Source: Cohnella herbarum
Lineage (GTDB): Bacteria > Bacillota > Bacilli > Paenibacillales > Paenibacillaceae
Assembly (NCBI RefSeq): GCF_012849095.1
Contig: NZ_CP051680.1
Coordinates: forward strand, 7,498,001 to 7,562,000
DNA: 64,000 nt
Direction of reading: 5' to 3'
Part shown: positions 55,096-64,000 of the stretch, piece after piece
Layout: each line of letters begins with the position of its first letter
Numbering within the stretch: the first letter of the stretch is position 1
Notes under the pieces: model-generated
The model's database searches: none
Seen by the model: the letters and a program-made list of their open reading frames with translations, nothing else
Told to the model about the DNA's origin: nothing
Made by a program: the position numbers and the translations under genes

Positions 55096-56511
55096 ATGTT
55101 GGACAGAGCGATTGTCGCGGAGCTTCGGGAAGCGGTAGGAGAACGTTATTACAAAGAGGATCAGGAATCGTTAGTCACGCATTCTTATGACGGCACGCCT
55201 ATGTTGCAATCATTGCCGGACGGAGTCATCTATCCCGGTAATACGGCGGAAGTCTCGGCGGTTATGACGATCTTGAATAAGCACCGCATTCCCTTGGTAA
55301 GCCGGGGATCGGGGACGAATCTATGCGGAGGAACGGTACCCGTGCAAGGGGGCGTCGTGATGGTCATGCACCGGATGAACGACATCTTGGAAGTCGATTT
55401 GCAGAATCTCACTGCAACGGTTCAACCGGGAATCATCACGAAACGATTCATTGAACATATCGAAGGGTTGGGGCTGTTCTATCCGCCGGATCCGAGCAGC
55501 ATGTCCATCTCCACGATCGGAGGCAACATCGCGGAATGCTCGGGAGGGTTGCGCGGTTTGAAATACGGGACGACCAAGGATTACGTGCTCGGGCTGGAAT
55601 GCGTGCTTGCGTCCGGGGAGATCATTCGTACCGGCGGGAAGCTGATGAAGGACGTCGCCGGTTACGATCTTACGAAGCTGCTGATCGGTTCCGAAGGCAC
55701 GCTCGCTATCGTCACGGAGGCGACGTTAAAGCTGATTCCTCCGCCCAAGCACAAGAAGACGATGCTGGCCATGTTTACGGATTTATACGGAGCGGCTCGT
55801 ACCGTTTCCCGTATTATCGAGAACCGGATCATTCCCGCCACGCTGGAATTCATGGATAATCCGACGATTCGGGTCGTGGACGATTACGCGAAGCTCGGAT
55901 TGCCCTTGAACATGGCGGCGATCCTGCTGATCGAACAGGATGGCGACTTCGAGACGGTGGAACGCGACATCGAGTTGATTTCCGAGATCTGCCACGCTGA
56001 GAAGGCGGATCAGATCAGCATCGCGAGCAATCAAGAGGAGGCGTTAAAGCTTCTGACCGCAAGGCGCAGCGCGTTCACGGCGCTGGCCAGACTCCGTCCG
56101 ACGACGATTCTGGAGGATGCGACCGTGCCGCGCTCGAAGATCGCCGACATGGTGCTGGAGATTAATCGGATCGCGCAGAAATATAACGTGCAGATTTGTA
56201 CTTTCGGGCATGCGGGGGACGGCAATCTGCATCCGACGGCTACGACCGACGCAAGGGATCATGAAGAGATCCACAGGGTCGAGGAAGCGTTCGCCGAAAT
56301 TTTCGAAGCGGCGATTCAGCTTGGTGGAACCATTACCGGAGAGCATGGAGTGGGTTTGGTTAAAGCGCCGTTCTTGGAATGGAAGGTAGGCAGCGCGGGC
56401 ATCGCCATTATGAAGAACATCAAGCAAGCCTTCGATCCTCTCAATCTGCTCAACCCGGGGAAAATGTTCGCCAAGGAAACAAGACGCAGGGTGGTGTTGA
56501 ACCGTGGCTAA
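55096..56511 (+). CDS. glcD: Glycolate (or D-lactate) oxidase FAD subunit
   Basis: The 471-residue flavoprotein has a PCMH-type FAD domain (VSRGSGTNLCGGTVP, DPSSMSISTIGGNIAECSGG, DVAGYDLTKLLIGSEGTL) and the C-terminal GHAGDGNLHP and TGEHGVGLVK motifs of the GlcD/D-lactate dehydrogenase family. It oxidises glycolate to glyoxylate or D-lactate to pyruvate, passing electrons through GlcF. GAGGAGGAG precedes the ATG. It overlaps glcF by 8 bases. GlcE is absent, as is common in Firmicutes. Confidence 0.93.
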   Translation: MLDRAIVAELREAVGERYYKEDQESLVTHSYDGTPMLQSLPDGVIYPGNTAEVSAVMTILNKHRIPLVSRGSGTNLCGGTVPVQGGVVMVMHRMNDILEVDLQNLTATVQPGIITKRFIEHIEGLGLFYPPDPSSMSISTIGGNIAECSGGLRGLKYGTTKDYVLGLECVLASGEIIRTGGKLMKDVAGYDLTKLLIGSEGTLAIVTEATLKLIPPPKHKKTMLAMFTDLYGAARTVSRIIENRIIPATLEFMDNPTIRVVDDYAKLGLPLNMAAILLIEQDGDFETVERDIELISEICHAEKADQISIASNQEEALKLLTARRSAFTALARLRPTTILEDATVPRSKIADMVLEINRIAQKYNVQICTFGHAGDGNLHPTATTDARDHEEIHRVEEAFAEIFEAAIQLGGTITGEHGVGLVKAPFLEWKVGSAGIAIMKNIKQAFDPLNLLNPGKMFAKETRRRVVLNRG

Positions 56512-57835
56512 ATCGACTGCCGAAGCGCTGCGGCAAACGTTGAAGATCAAGCTGGACTATGACCAATTGACGAACTGCATGCGCTGCGGCTTCTGTTTGC
56601 CGGCTTGTCCTACGTTCAAGGAAACGGGACTGGAGGCGGAATCCCCGCGCGGACGGATCGCGCTGATGAAGGCGACGGTTGACGGCGTCATGGAGCCTAA
56701 CGACCAGTTCGAAGACCAAATGAACCATTGTTTGGGCTGCAGAGCCTGCGAGCCGGCTTGTCCGGCGGACGTGAAATACGGCCAATTGATCGAGCAGGCA
56801 AGGGATGCGATCGAAGCGCATACCGTACGGCACCGCGGATGGGTAAAGGTCGTTCGCAAGCTCGTGTTCAAGCAACTGTTCCCGCATCAGAACCGGATGG
56901 GGCTCCTCGGGAAAGGACTGCGGATTTATCAGAAGACGGGACTCCAAACGGCGGTCAGGAAAACCGGAGCTGTCGGACTGTTCTCCAAGCAGTTGGCGGA
57001 TCTTGAACGGACATTGCCCAAAGTATCGGGCAAGGGCGTCATTCAGCAGTTAGGCACGCGAATTCCCGCCAAAGGGGAGAAACTCGCTACGGTCGGCATG
57101 TTCAGGGGATGCCTGATGGATTCCATGTTCACCGAAACGAACAACAAAACGGTGCGCTTGCTGTCGGAGGCGGGATTCGAAGTCATCATTCCCGAATCGC
57201 AAAATTGTTGCGGCGCTCTCCACGCCCATAGCGGGGAAACACACGATGCCAAACAGCTCGCCAAGAGCAATATACGCGCTTTCCAAGAAGCTGGCGTCGA
57301 TTATATCATCTCCAACGCCGGAGGCTGCGGAGCGATTCTTATCGAATACGACCATCTGTTGCACGACGAGCCGGATTGGCGGGAGCAATCCGAATGGTTC
57401 GCGAAGCGAGTGAAGGATATCAGCACGATTCTCGTTGAGAAGGGAAGATTGCCGCAACCCTCGCAACCGCAATCGAACGACCGCGTTCGCGTCACGTACC
57501 AAGACTCCTGCCATTTGCGCAACGTCATGAAAGGCGGGAATTCTCCGAGGAAGCTGCTGGCCGCTCTGCCGGACGTGGAGCTCGTGGAGATGAAGGATGC
57601 CGGTTCCTGTTGCGGTTCGGCCGGAATATACAACGTGACGCAACCGGAAATGGCCAATCAGATTCTCGAACACAAGATGGAAAACGCCAATGCCACGAAA
57701 GCTCACTATATCGTAACGAGCAACCCGGGCTGCTTGATGCAGATGAAGCTCGGCATCGACAAGCATGCGGACAACGATCGGGTCCAAGCCGTTCATATCG
57801 TCGATTTTCTATTCGATCGAATGGTGAAAAGCTGA
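56504..57835 (+). CDS. glcF: Glycolate oxidase iron-sulphur subunit
   Basis: The 443-residue protein has two 4Fe-4S motifs near the N-terminus (CMRCGFCLPACPTF and CLGCRACEPACP) and two CCG domains (SQNCCGALHAHSG, DAGSCCGSAG) that serve as further cofactor or electron-transfer sites. It partners GlcD at the membrane face. Start is GTG inside the glcD end. Confidence 0.94.
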   Translation: MAKSTAEALRQTLKIKLDYDQLTNCMRCGFCLPACPTFKETGLEAESPRGRIALMKATVDGVMEPNDQFEDQMNHCLGCRACEPACPADVKYGQLIEQARDAIEAHTVRHRGWVKVVRKLVFKQLFPHQNRMGLLGKGLRIYQKTGLQTAVRKTGAVGLFSKQLADLERTLPKVSGKGVIQQLGTRIPAKGEKLATVGMFRGCLMDSMFTETNNKTVRLLSEAGFEVIIPESQNCCGALHAHSGETHDAKQLAKSNIRAFQEAGVDYIISNAGGCGAILIEYDHLLHDEPDWREQSEWFAKRVKDISTILVEKGRLPQPSQPQSNDRVRVTYQDSCHLRNVMKGGNSPRKLLAALPDVELVEMKDAGSCCGSAGIYNVTQPEMANQILEHKMENANATKAHYIVTSNPGCLMQMKLGIDKHADNDRVQAVHIVDFLFDRMVKS

Positions 57836-57939
57836 AGTTCGGAAGGTAGCATGTCTAGCGAATAAAGAAGAAAACTTGCGTATGACCGCCTTGAAATTCA
57901 TAATGGTAAGATGCAAATAGTAGCGGGAGGCACTTATCG

Positions 57940-60123
57940 ATGAGTATTGGCATTGAGGCGGGAACGCAAGCTGCGCAAGAGAGAATGATTAAGCAAATCG
58001 CAGGCGAATTGGGCATCGGGTTAGGTCAAGTCAGAACCGTAGCGGCCTTGTTGGATGACGGAAATACGATTCCGTTTATCGCGCGATACCGGAAAGAGAT
58101 GACGGGCGAGCTCGACGAGGTGCAGCTTCGCGCCATAGATGATCGCCGCACGTACCTTAAAGGGCTTGAAGATCGCAAAGGAGAAGTCATCCGGCTCATC
58201 GAGGAGCAGGGCAAGCTGACTCCGGAGCTTCAAGCGGCTATCGTGAAGGCGACTAAGCTGCAAGAAGTCGAAGACCTATACCGTCCTTACCGCCAGAAAA
58301 GAAAAACGCGCGCAAGCGTCGCCAAGGAGCGTGGCCTTGAACCGTTGGCGTTGTGGTTACTTTCTCAGCCGCGACAGGGGGATTTGCTTGGCGAAGCGGG
58401 TAAATACGTGGATCCGGACAAGGGGGTCAACTCCGCGGAGGAAGCCGTTCAAGGCGCGTCCGATATCGTGGCCGAAGGGATCGCGGACGATGCGGATATT
58501 CGCCGCTGGGTTCGTAGGTTCACTTGGGATCAGGGAGTTCTGATCAGCAAAGCCAAAGACTCCGAAGCGGAAACCGTATACGAAATGTATTACAAATATT
58601 CCGAGCCGGTGAAGCGCCTGCCGCCTCATCGCGTGTTGGCGATGAATCGCGGGGAACGCGAGGATGTGCTCGGAATATCGATCGACGTTCCGACGGATCG
58701 TATCGTTGAGGAGTTGAATCGTAGAACGCTAAGAGGACCATCTATTGCTCGCGACACATTAGCCGCAGCGGCGGAAGATGCTTATAAACGGCTAATTTCT
58801 CCTTCCATAGAGCGCGAGCTTAGGAACGAATTGACCGAGAAGGCGGAGGAGCACGCGATCGGCATATTTTCAGAGAACCTGCGGAATCTGTTGTTGCAGC
58901 CTCCGGTCAAAGGGCGTGTGGTGCTCGGCGTCGATCCGGCTTATCGGACGGGCTGCAAGCTGGCCGTCGTGGACGATACGGGCAAGCTGATGGAAGTCGC
59001 GGTCACGTACCCGACGCCGCCGCACAACAAGAAAGCGGAGGCGGAAGTCGTATTCCGCCGCTTGATCAACCAGTACGGCGTGCAACTGATCGTCATCGGC
59101 AACGGAACGGGTTCGCGCGAGACGGAGCAATTCGTCGTCGGAATCATCCATGCGATGCCGGAACGCAGCCTGCAATATTTGATCGTGAACGAAGCGGGCG
59201 CGAGCGTCTATTCCGCATCCAAGCTGGCCGCCGAAGAATTCCCCGATTTGGACGTCTCTGAGCGCAGCGCGGTATCTATCGCCCGCCGCTTGCAGGATCC
59301 GCTGGCCGAGCTCGTCAAGATCGAACCGAAAGCGATCGGCGTTGGGCAATACCAGCATGACGTCACGCAGAAGAGATTGGACGAGAGCTTGTCGGGCGTC
59401 GTGGAATCGGCGGTTAACCATGTCGGCGTAGACGTGAATACGGCGTCTCCGTCGTTATTATCCTACGTCTCCGGCATTAACGCGACGATGGCCCGCAATA
59501 TCGTGAAGCTCCGCGAGGAGAAAGGGAAGTTCGTCGAACGCTCGCAGATTCAGAAGGTACCGCGTCTCGGAGCCAAAACTTACGAGCAATGCGCGGGATT
59601 TCTACGCATATCCGACGGGAAGAATCCGCTGGACCGCACTCCGATTCATCCGGAATCTTACGACGTCGTCGGCAAGCTGTTCAAGGATCTGGGCGTGAAG
59701 TTAACCGACATCGGCACGGATGCGCTTAAAGACAAGCTGAAGGAGATTCAACTGGACGAAGTATCGGCTAGGCTTGCCGTAGGCATTCCGACGCTTCGCG
59801 ATATCGTCGACAGCTTGCAGCGCCCGGGACGTGATCCCCGCGACGAGCTGCCGCCTCCGATTTTCCATACGGACGTATTGGATATCGAGGATTTGAAGCC
59901 TGGCATGGAGCTTAAGGGGACGGTCCGCAACGTCGTCGATTTCGGCGCTTTCGTCGATATCGGCATCAAGAACGACGGTCTTGTTCACATTTCCCAGATC
60001 AGCAATAAATTCGTCAAGCATCCTACCGAAGTCGTCGCGGTCGGCGATACGGTTACGGTATGGGTGTTAGGTTCGGATCTGAAGAAGGGCCGCGTCAGCT
60101 TAACGATGCGCCAACCCGTGTAA
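57940..60123 (+). CDS. tex: Tex-family RNA-binding transcription accessory protein
   Basis: The 727-residue protein has the Tex layout: N-terminal helix-turn-helix-rich domain (VRTVAALLDDGNTIPFIARY), a YqgF/RNase-H-like domain (VVLGVDPAYRTGCKLAVVD), helix-hairpin-helix motifs (VNTASPSLLSYVSGINATMA), and a C-terminal S1 domain (about 650-725, GMELKGTVRNVVDFGAFVDIG). Tex binds nucleic acid and acts in transcription and RNA handling. A tex homologue (ydcI) also lies near alr-ndoA in Bacillus. A terminator follows. Confidence 0.96.
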   Translation: MSIGIEAGTQAAQERMIKQIAGELGIGLGQVRTVAALLDDGNTIPFIARYRKEMTGELDEVQLRAIDDRRTYLKGLEDRKGEVIRLIEEQGKLTPELQAAIVKATKLQEVEDLYRPYRQKRKTRASVAKERGLEPLALWLLSQPRQGDLLGEAGKYVDPDKGVNSAEEAVQGASDIVAEGIADDADIRRWVRRFTWDQGVLISKAKDSEAETVYEMYYKYSEPVKRLPPHRVLAMNRGEREDVLGISIDVPTDRIVEELNRRTLRGPSIARDTLAAAAEDAYKRLISPSIERELRNELTEKAEEHAIGIFSENLRNLLLQPPVKGRVVLGVDPAYRTGCKLAVVDDTGKLMEVAVTYPTPPHNKKAEAEVVFRRLINQYGVQLIVIGNGTGSRETEQFVVGIIHAMPERSLQYLIVNEAGASVYSASKLAAEEFPDLDVSERSAVSIARRLQDPLAELVKIEPKAIGVGQYQHDVTQKRLDESLSGVVESAVNHVGVDVNTASPSLLSYVSGINATMARNIVKLREEKGKFVERSQIQKVPRLGAKTYEQCAGFLRISDGKNPLDRTPIHPESYDVVGKLFKDLGVKLTDIGTDALKDKLKEIQLDEVSARLAVGIPTLRDIVDSLQRPGRDPRDELPPPIFHTDVLDIEDLKPGMELKGTVRNVVDFGAFVDIGIKNDGLVHISQISNKFVKHPTEVVAVGDTVTVWVLGSDLKKGRVSLTMRQPV

Positions 60124-60130
60124 TAAAGAA

Positions 60131-60168
60131 ACCCGAAGCCGGTAGTAAGCCGAGCCTTCGGGTTTTTG
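60131..60168 (+). terminator. Intrinsic terminator
   Basis: ACCCGAA pairs with TTCGGGT over a 19-base loop that contains a further short stem, followed by TTTTT. Confidence 0.75.
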
Positions 60169-60233
60169 CGTATGCGCCTTCGAATGCGTGAAAACGCCCC
60201 CTGGAAAGTCGTTTTCGCCAAATACTATATTTA

Positions 60234-60249
60234 TGTAAGCGCTTATAAT
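60234..60249 (+). promoter_or_regulatory. cre-like box over the -10 of a sugar importer operon
   Basis: TGTAAGCGCTTATA (60234-60247) matches the CcpA cre consensus at 13 of 14 positions and overlaps a TATAAT at 60244-60249. Binding would block transcription, giving glucose repression. It shares its core with the inositol-locus boxes. Confidence 0.6.
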
Positions 60250-60282
60250 CAGATTGTAACGATCACGATAGGGGGATAAAAT

Positions 60283-61643
60283 ATGAAAAAGCTTTTGACA
60301 ACGTTACTTATGATAGGCATGGTTACGGCGCTGGCGCTCACCGGTTGCGGGAGTAACGATTCCGGTAATTCGTCGCCATCGCCGAAGGCATCTTCGAGTG
60401 ACGGCTCGGGTAGCGAGAGCCCGGATGCGAGCGCCGCAAGCAACGAGGGCAAGGACTTCACGATAAGGATTTCCGGTTGGTTCCTCATTGACGGCGAAGG
60501 GACGACCGATGCCTTCAAGAAGGTCGTGGAGGAGAAGTTCGCGGCCAAATATCCTAAAGGCAAAATCCAATGGGATAATCTTACCGGGGAGAAATACTTC
60601 GATAAATTGAAAGCCGAACTGGCATCCTCTTCCGCGGCAGATATTATTTACAGCCAGCAAGTGCCCAGCCTAGGCAAGGCGGGTTACCTGATGGATTTAT
60701 CGAACGAGCCGTGGGTGAACGACATGGTCGACGCAACGAAGATCGTCGAAGCATACGACGGCAAAATCTACGGAGCCGCGACAACGATTCAATCGTTCGG
60801 ATTTTATTACAACAAGAAGATTTTCGCAGACCTGGGCATAGCCCTCCGACTAACTTTAATGAACTTCTTGCGGCGGGGGAAAAGCTGAACGCAGCCAAGA
60901 TCACTCCGATCACGGTCGGCTTCAAGGATCAATGGACGCTTGATTACTTCTTCGGAGGTTATGCTCAAACCGCGCAAGCTTTAACCAGTCCGACGTTCGA
61001 AGCGGACGTATTCAAGGGTACCCAGCAATTGATAGGCCCGGAAACGAAGAGCGCGTTGGACAAATTCACGCAGTTGGCGCAGAAGAACATGTTTAACAAG
61101 AGCGCGCTAAGCATCGACTGGCCGCAAACCCAGATCGAATTCGCTTCGGGCAAAGCCGCGATGATCTATCAAGGGCCTTGGATGGCTCAGGTCGCTCAAG
61201 ATACGTTCGCGAACAAAGGGTTTGATCCTTTCGAGGTGGGCTTCTTCCCGATAAGCGACGAGAATGGCAAGGTCGTCATGGGCGTCGGACCGGATCACAG
61301 CGTATCCATCAACGCTCAGACGGAGTATCCGCAGGAAGCCAAAGATTTGCTGGCTATTATCCTGAGTCCCGAAGCGGTCGTTGCGGATTTGGGCGAAGGA
61401 GGGATGTCCGGCATGAAGAGCGCTACTATCGAAGCCAAGCTACCCGCTACCAAAGAATTGCTTGAAGTGCTGAAGAACAATCCGACAACCTACCAGTGGG
61501 GCACTTATTACCCTCCTTCCGTAAAAACAGGTTTGCTCAATTACGTGACAAAGGTGATTGGCGGGGGCAAGGGCAGCGACGCAGAGTTGGATGAAGTGCA
61601 GAAAAATTACGAGAAAGACAAAAATCTAATTATCCTGCCTTAA
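60283..61643 (+). pseudogene. Sugar ABC importer binding lipoprotein, split by frameshift
   Basis: The first frame has a lipobox (LALTGC, about Cys22), a Ser/Gly/Asp tether and the start of a family-1 binding domain up to KKIFADLGI. The second frame continues as PPTNFNELLAAGEKL and runs to a normal C-terminus at 61643. One extra C in the CCC at about 60842-60844 would join them as APPTNFNELL into a 453-residue protein. All downstream parts are intact, and the two permeases need this protein, so a missing base in the sequence is likely. Confidence 0.85.
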
Positions 61644-61667
61644 TTGATATTCCAAATCCGGGAAGCG

Positions 61668-61706
61668 AGACGATGAGGCGAGGTTCTCCTCATCGTCTGG
61701 TTTTTT
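61668..61706 (+). terminator. Intercistronic hairpin terminator/attenuator
   Basis: AGACGATGAGG pairs with CCTCATCGTCT (11 bp) and leads into TTTTTT. Placed between binding protein and permease genes, it would keep the binding protein in excess. Confidence 0.8.
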
Positions 61707-61727
61707 CCAGAAGCAAGGTGAACGAAT

Positions 61728-62606
61728 ATGCATCCAACGCGCAAGAGGCTGGTATACGGAGTCACCTTTACTTTACCGGCGCTGATCATCTTTTTGCTGT
61801 TTACCTTTTATCCGTTCGTTAGCAGCTTGTATTACTCCTTCACGCAGTGGGACATCATTAACAAACCGAAATTTATCGGTCTCGACAACTATCGCAATTT
61901 ACTCGAGGATCGGTTGTTTATTCGTTCGGCGTTAAACACCGTAACCATCGCTCTATTCGTAGTGATCGTACAGAACCCTCTCTCTTTGTTATTGGGGTTA
62001 GTCCTTAATAAACCGTTCAAATCCAGCTATTTCTTAAGAACGGCGTTCTATCTCCCGCTAGTCGTCTCGCTTGTCGTCGTGTCGGTTACCTGGTCGAATC
62101 TCCTTCAGTATGACGGGGTATTCAACGAACTTCTTCTCAGGCTCGGGGCGGAGAAATACATTCAGGATTGGCTGGGTACGACTTCGTCGGCGCTGACCTC
62201 GATCATTCTGATCCAGCTATGGTATGGAACGGGATACGGGGCAGTCATTTATTTAGCGGGATTGCAGTCGATTCCCCAGGAAGTCTATGAATCCGCGCAG
62301 CTCGACGGAGCTCAGGGATGGAAGAAATTCAGGTTCGTTACGTTCCCGTTATTGATGCCGTCGTTTACGATTTGCACGTTTCTCGGAATGGTCGGCGCTC
62401 TTAAGTTTTTCGAGATGCCTTACATCATGACGAACGGAGGGCCCGGCGATGCTACATCTACCTTAGCGCTCGTGATCTATAACTATGCGTTCAAGAACAA
62501 TACTTTCGGTTATGCGACGGCTGCCGGAATTCTATTCATGATCGCGATTTCCGTGGTGACGGCGTTGCAGCTCAAATTAACGAGAAGCAAGGAGGTTGAA
62601 TATTAA
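61728..62606 (+). CDS. Sugar ABC importer permease, MalF/UgpA type
   Basis: The 292-residue protein has six membrane helices (TLPALIIFLLFTFYPFVSSL first) and the ATPase-contact loop YESAQLDGAQGWKKFRFV. It shares one base with the next permease gene (TAATG). The operon lacks an ATPase gene and so needs a shared one. Confidence 0.93.
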   Translation: MHPTRKRLVYGVTFTLPALIIFLLFTFYPFVSSLYYSFTQWDIINKPKFIGLDNYRNLLEDRLFIRSALNTVTIALFVVIVQNPLSLLLGLVLNKPFKSSYFLRTAFYLPLVVSLVVVSVTWSNLLQYDGVFNELLLRLGAEKYIQDWLGTTSSALTSIILIQLWYGTGYGAVIYLAGLQSIPQEVYESAQLDGAQGWKKFRFVTFPLLMPSFTICTFLGMVGALKFFEMPYIMTNGGPGDATSTLALVIYNYAFKNNTFGYATAAGILFMIAISVVTALQLKLTRSKEVEY

Positions 62607-63451
62607 TGCGCTCCTCTTCCGTTAGCAGCCTCCGAGATAAAATATTCGATCGAATGCTCGAAGCGTTCATGGTCGTTCTATCATTACTTGTTCTCTACCC
62701 GTGCTACTACATTTTCGAAGCAAGCATTAAGCTTCCGAAGGAGTTCTACGAGCCGCTTAAATTCCCAAGCCGAATTTATTGGGGGAATTTCGAGAACGTG
62801 TTCGCCAAAGTGCAGGTTGGGCGGGCATTGTTAAATACGCTGCTCATCTGCGGCGGAACGCTGGCCTTGCTCATTATCGTCGCATCGATGGCGGGGTATA
62901 CGATTTCCCGCAACAAGCATAAGCTATTCCAATTTCTGTTCGTTTTATTTCTGGCGGGAATGATCATTCCCTTCCAGACGAGCATGGTGCCTATCTATAA
63001 ATTGGCGCAATCGCTTCACTTGATGAATACGAGAACGCTTCTGATCCTGCTGTACACGGCGGGAACGATTCCTTTTGCAACGATGATCTACGTAGGTTTC
63101 ACCAAAGGAATTCCCAGAGAGCTCGAGGAAGCGGCCAGCATCGATGGCTACGGTCCTTTGCGGATGTATTGGCTGATTATATTCCCGTTGCTTCTACCGG
63201 CCACCGGTACGCTGATCGTCACGACCGTTTTCGGATTCTGGAACGATTTCATAGGTCCGCTTCTGTACTTGACGGATAAGAGCAAGTTAACGCTGATTAC
63301 GCAAATCTTTCAATTCAAGGCTGAGAGATCCAGCGATTGGGGCGGGATTTTCGCGTTATGTTCGCTGGCGACGTTGCCGCTCATTCTGTTATTCGTTATC
63401 ACGCAGAAGTATATGATCAAAGGTTTGACGGCCGGAGCGATTAAGGGCTGA
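62606..63451 (+). CDS. Sugar ABC importer permease, MalG/UgpE type
   Basis: The 281-residue protein has six membrane helices and the contact loop LEEAASIDGYGPLRMYWLI, ending KYMIKGLTAGAIKG as in MalG-type permeases. It forms a heterodimer with the preceding permease. Confidence 0.93.
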   Translation: MRSSSVSSLRDKIFDRMLEAFMVVLSLLVLYPCYYIFEASIKLPKEFYEPLKFPSRIYWGNFENVFAKVQVGRALLNTLLICGGTLALLIIVASMAGYTISRNKHKLFQFLFVLFLAGMIIPFQTSMVPIYKLAQSLHLMNTRTLLILLYTAGTIPFATMIYVGFTKGIPRELEEAASIDGYGPLRMYWLIIFPLLLPATGTLIVTTVFGFWNDFIGPLLYLTDKSKLTLITQIFQFKAERSSDWGGIFALCSLATLPLILLFVITQKYMIKGLTAGAIKG

Positions 63452-63538
63452 TCGCGATTAACCTGCCATTGAACTCCCTCTGTGCTATTCTGAAATCATT
63501 GCGACAAACAATGAAGAAGAAGCCGGAGGAATAAACCG

Positions 63539-64000
63539 ATGGGTGAACATATGATCAAGAAAATCGACTTTATGAATTTAGCGCCTTACGTAAGATATAT
63601 ACACGAACACATTCCGGAAAACGAGCCGCAGAGCAGATTGTACCGCCTCCCTCCGAGGGCTATTTACGATTACGAGATCATTTACGTCACCAAAGGCGGC
63701 TGTCTCTACAATATCCAGGGAGTAGAGTACTTGCTCAGACCCGGCGATATTCATTTCATGAGGCCGCATGTGCTGCATCATTGTTATGATCCGGACGGGA
63801 ATACGTTTCATTATTATGCCGTGCATTTCGACCTTGCCTATATGGGGGAGCCTTTCGATTTCGATCCCGTCGTCTATACGGACGTGGATTATCCGAATTT
63901 GGATCATGTTCCCGTAGACGAGAAGCTTGTGGACAGGCCGGTATTCGAGTTGGCCGAAATCGATTTTCCGTATGTTATCCACTCGCCGGAATACCATGTC
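63539..64000 (+). CDS. AraC-family regulator, N-terminal part (runs off window)
   Basis: An open frame from the ATG at 63539 (behind CCGGAGGA) continues past the window end. The visible 154 residues form an AraC-type cupin: YDYEIIYVTKGG, YLLRPGDIHFMRPHVLHHC, YAVHFDLAYMG. The DNA-binding helix-turn-helix pair would lie beyond the end. It probably regulates carbohydrate genes nearby. Identification rests on the cupin motifs only. Confidence 0.75.
   Translation, partial: MGEHMIKKIDFMNLAPYVRYIHEHIPENEPQSRLYRLPPRAIYDYEIIYVTKGGCLYNIQGVEYLLRPGDIHFMRPHVLHHCYDPDGNTFHYYAVHFDLAYMGEPFDFDPVVYTDVDYPNLDHVPVDEKLVDRPVFELAEIDFPYVIHSPEYHV

Noticed and set aside
60234..60249. Adding this box to the inositol regulon
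   Set aside because: It fits the general CcpA cre consensus better than the composite inositol boxes and precedes an unrelated sugar importer.
1..64000. CRISPR arrays, tRNA or rRNA genes, and phage modules
   Set aside because: No regularly spaced repeats, no cloverleaf-like or ribosomal sequence, and no phage structural or integrase genes were seen; the tailspike-like protein sits in an importer operon.

Overview
The window looks like a chromosomal segment of a Paenibacillaceae bacterium (Paenibacillus or Cohnella type, Firmicutes). The grounds are Gram-positive Shine-Dalgarno sites, lipoprotein signal peptides, TTGACA/TATAAT promoters, many sugar ABC importers that lack their own ATPase, and a ydcC-alr-ndoAI-ndoA block (with tex further on) arranged as in Bacillus. 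Base composition is moderate in GC except for an AT-rich insert at about 36.6-39.4 kb. I saw no rRNA, tRNA or CRISPR array.

Layout. 0-10 kb: end of a Gfo/Idh/MocA oxidoreductase, a HicA toxin with an unusual hybrid antitoxin, an M50-like membrane protease, a two-component system with a broken kinase next to three PhoP-like operator repeats, an M23 lipoprotein, an aminotransferase, a VanW protein and a MarR-MFS pair. 10.2-29.8 kb: the main find, a contiguous locus that reads as a route from phytate and other inositol phosphates to central metabolism. It holds a secreted beta-propeller phytase, the myo-inositol pathway iolG-D-E-B-C-J-A, a LacI-family regulator, a cytoplasmic cysteine (PTP-like) phytase, an AfuABC/FbpABC-type importer (binding protein, fused permease, ATPase), a TIM-barrel isomerase, an MgtC-like membrane protein and a HAD-inositol monophosphatase fusion. 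Copies of a TAAGCGCTTA-type box lie in front of the phytase, of iolG, inside the iol operon, and in front of the PTP phytase operon, so one regulator may govern all parts. 29.9-36.2 kb: a chemoreceptor, a heterodimeric ABC exporter and a DUF1697 protein. 36.2-39.4 kb: accessory DNA bounded by a 30-bp direct repeat, with an S-layer-domain fragment, an AT-rich stalk-domain protein and a group II intron remnant. 39.5-44.1 kb: ydcC-like lipoprotein, alr, the MazEF-type ndoAI-ndoA pair and an M29 aminopeptidase. 44.2-52.9 kb: a carbohydrate locus run by an unusual GntR-HTH fused to a solute-binding-protein domain, with a shared operator motif in front of the regulator and of the structural operon. 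53-60 kb: a GNAT protein, a FadR-type regulator divergent from glcDF, and tex. 60.2-64 kb: another ATPase-less sugar importer (binding protein frameshifted) and the start of an AraC regulator.

How the parts fit. The inferred inositol-phosphate scheme is: extracellular phytase trims phytate; lower inositol phosphates enter through the ABC importer; the PTP-like phytase and the IMPase fusion remove the remaining phosphates; IolG to IolA convert myo-inositol to dihydroxyacetone phosphate and acetyl-CoA. The enzyme identities are well supported by motifs; the importer substrate is inference. Three genes (sensor kinase, iolD, a sugar-binding protein) each carry a single-base frameshift of the same sense (one base apparently missing), which suggests residual sequencing deletions, although the G6 run in iolD could also be a slippage site.
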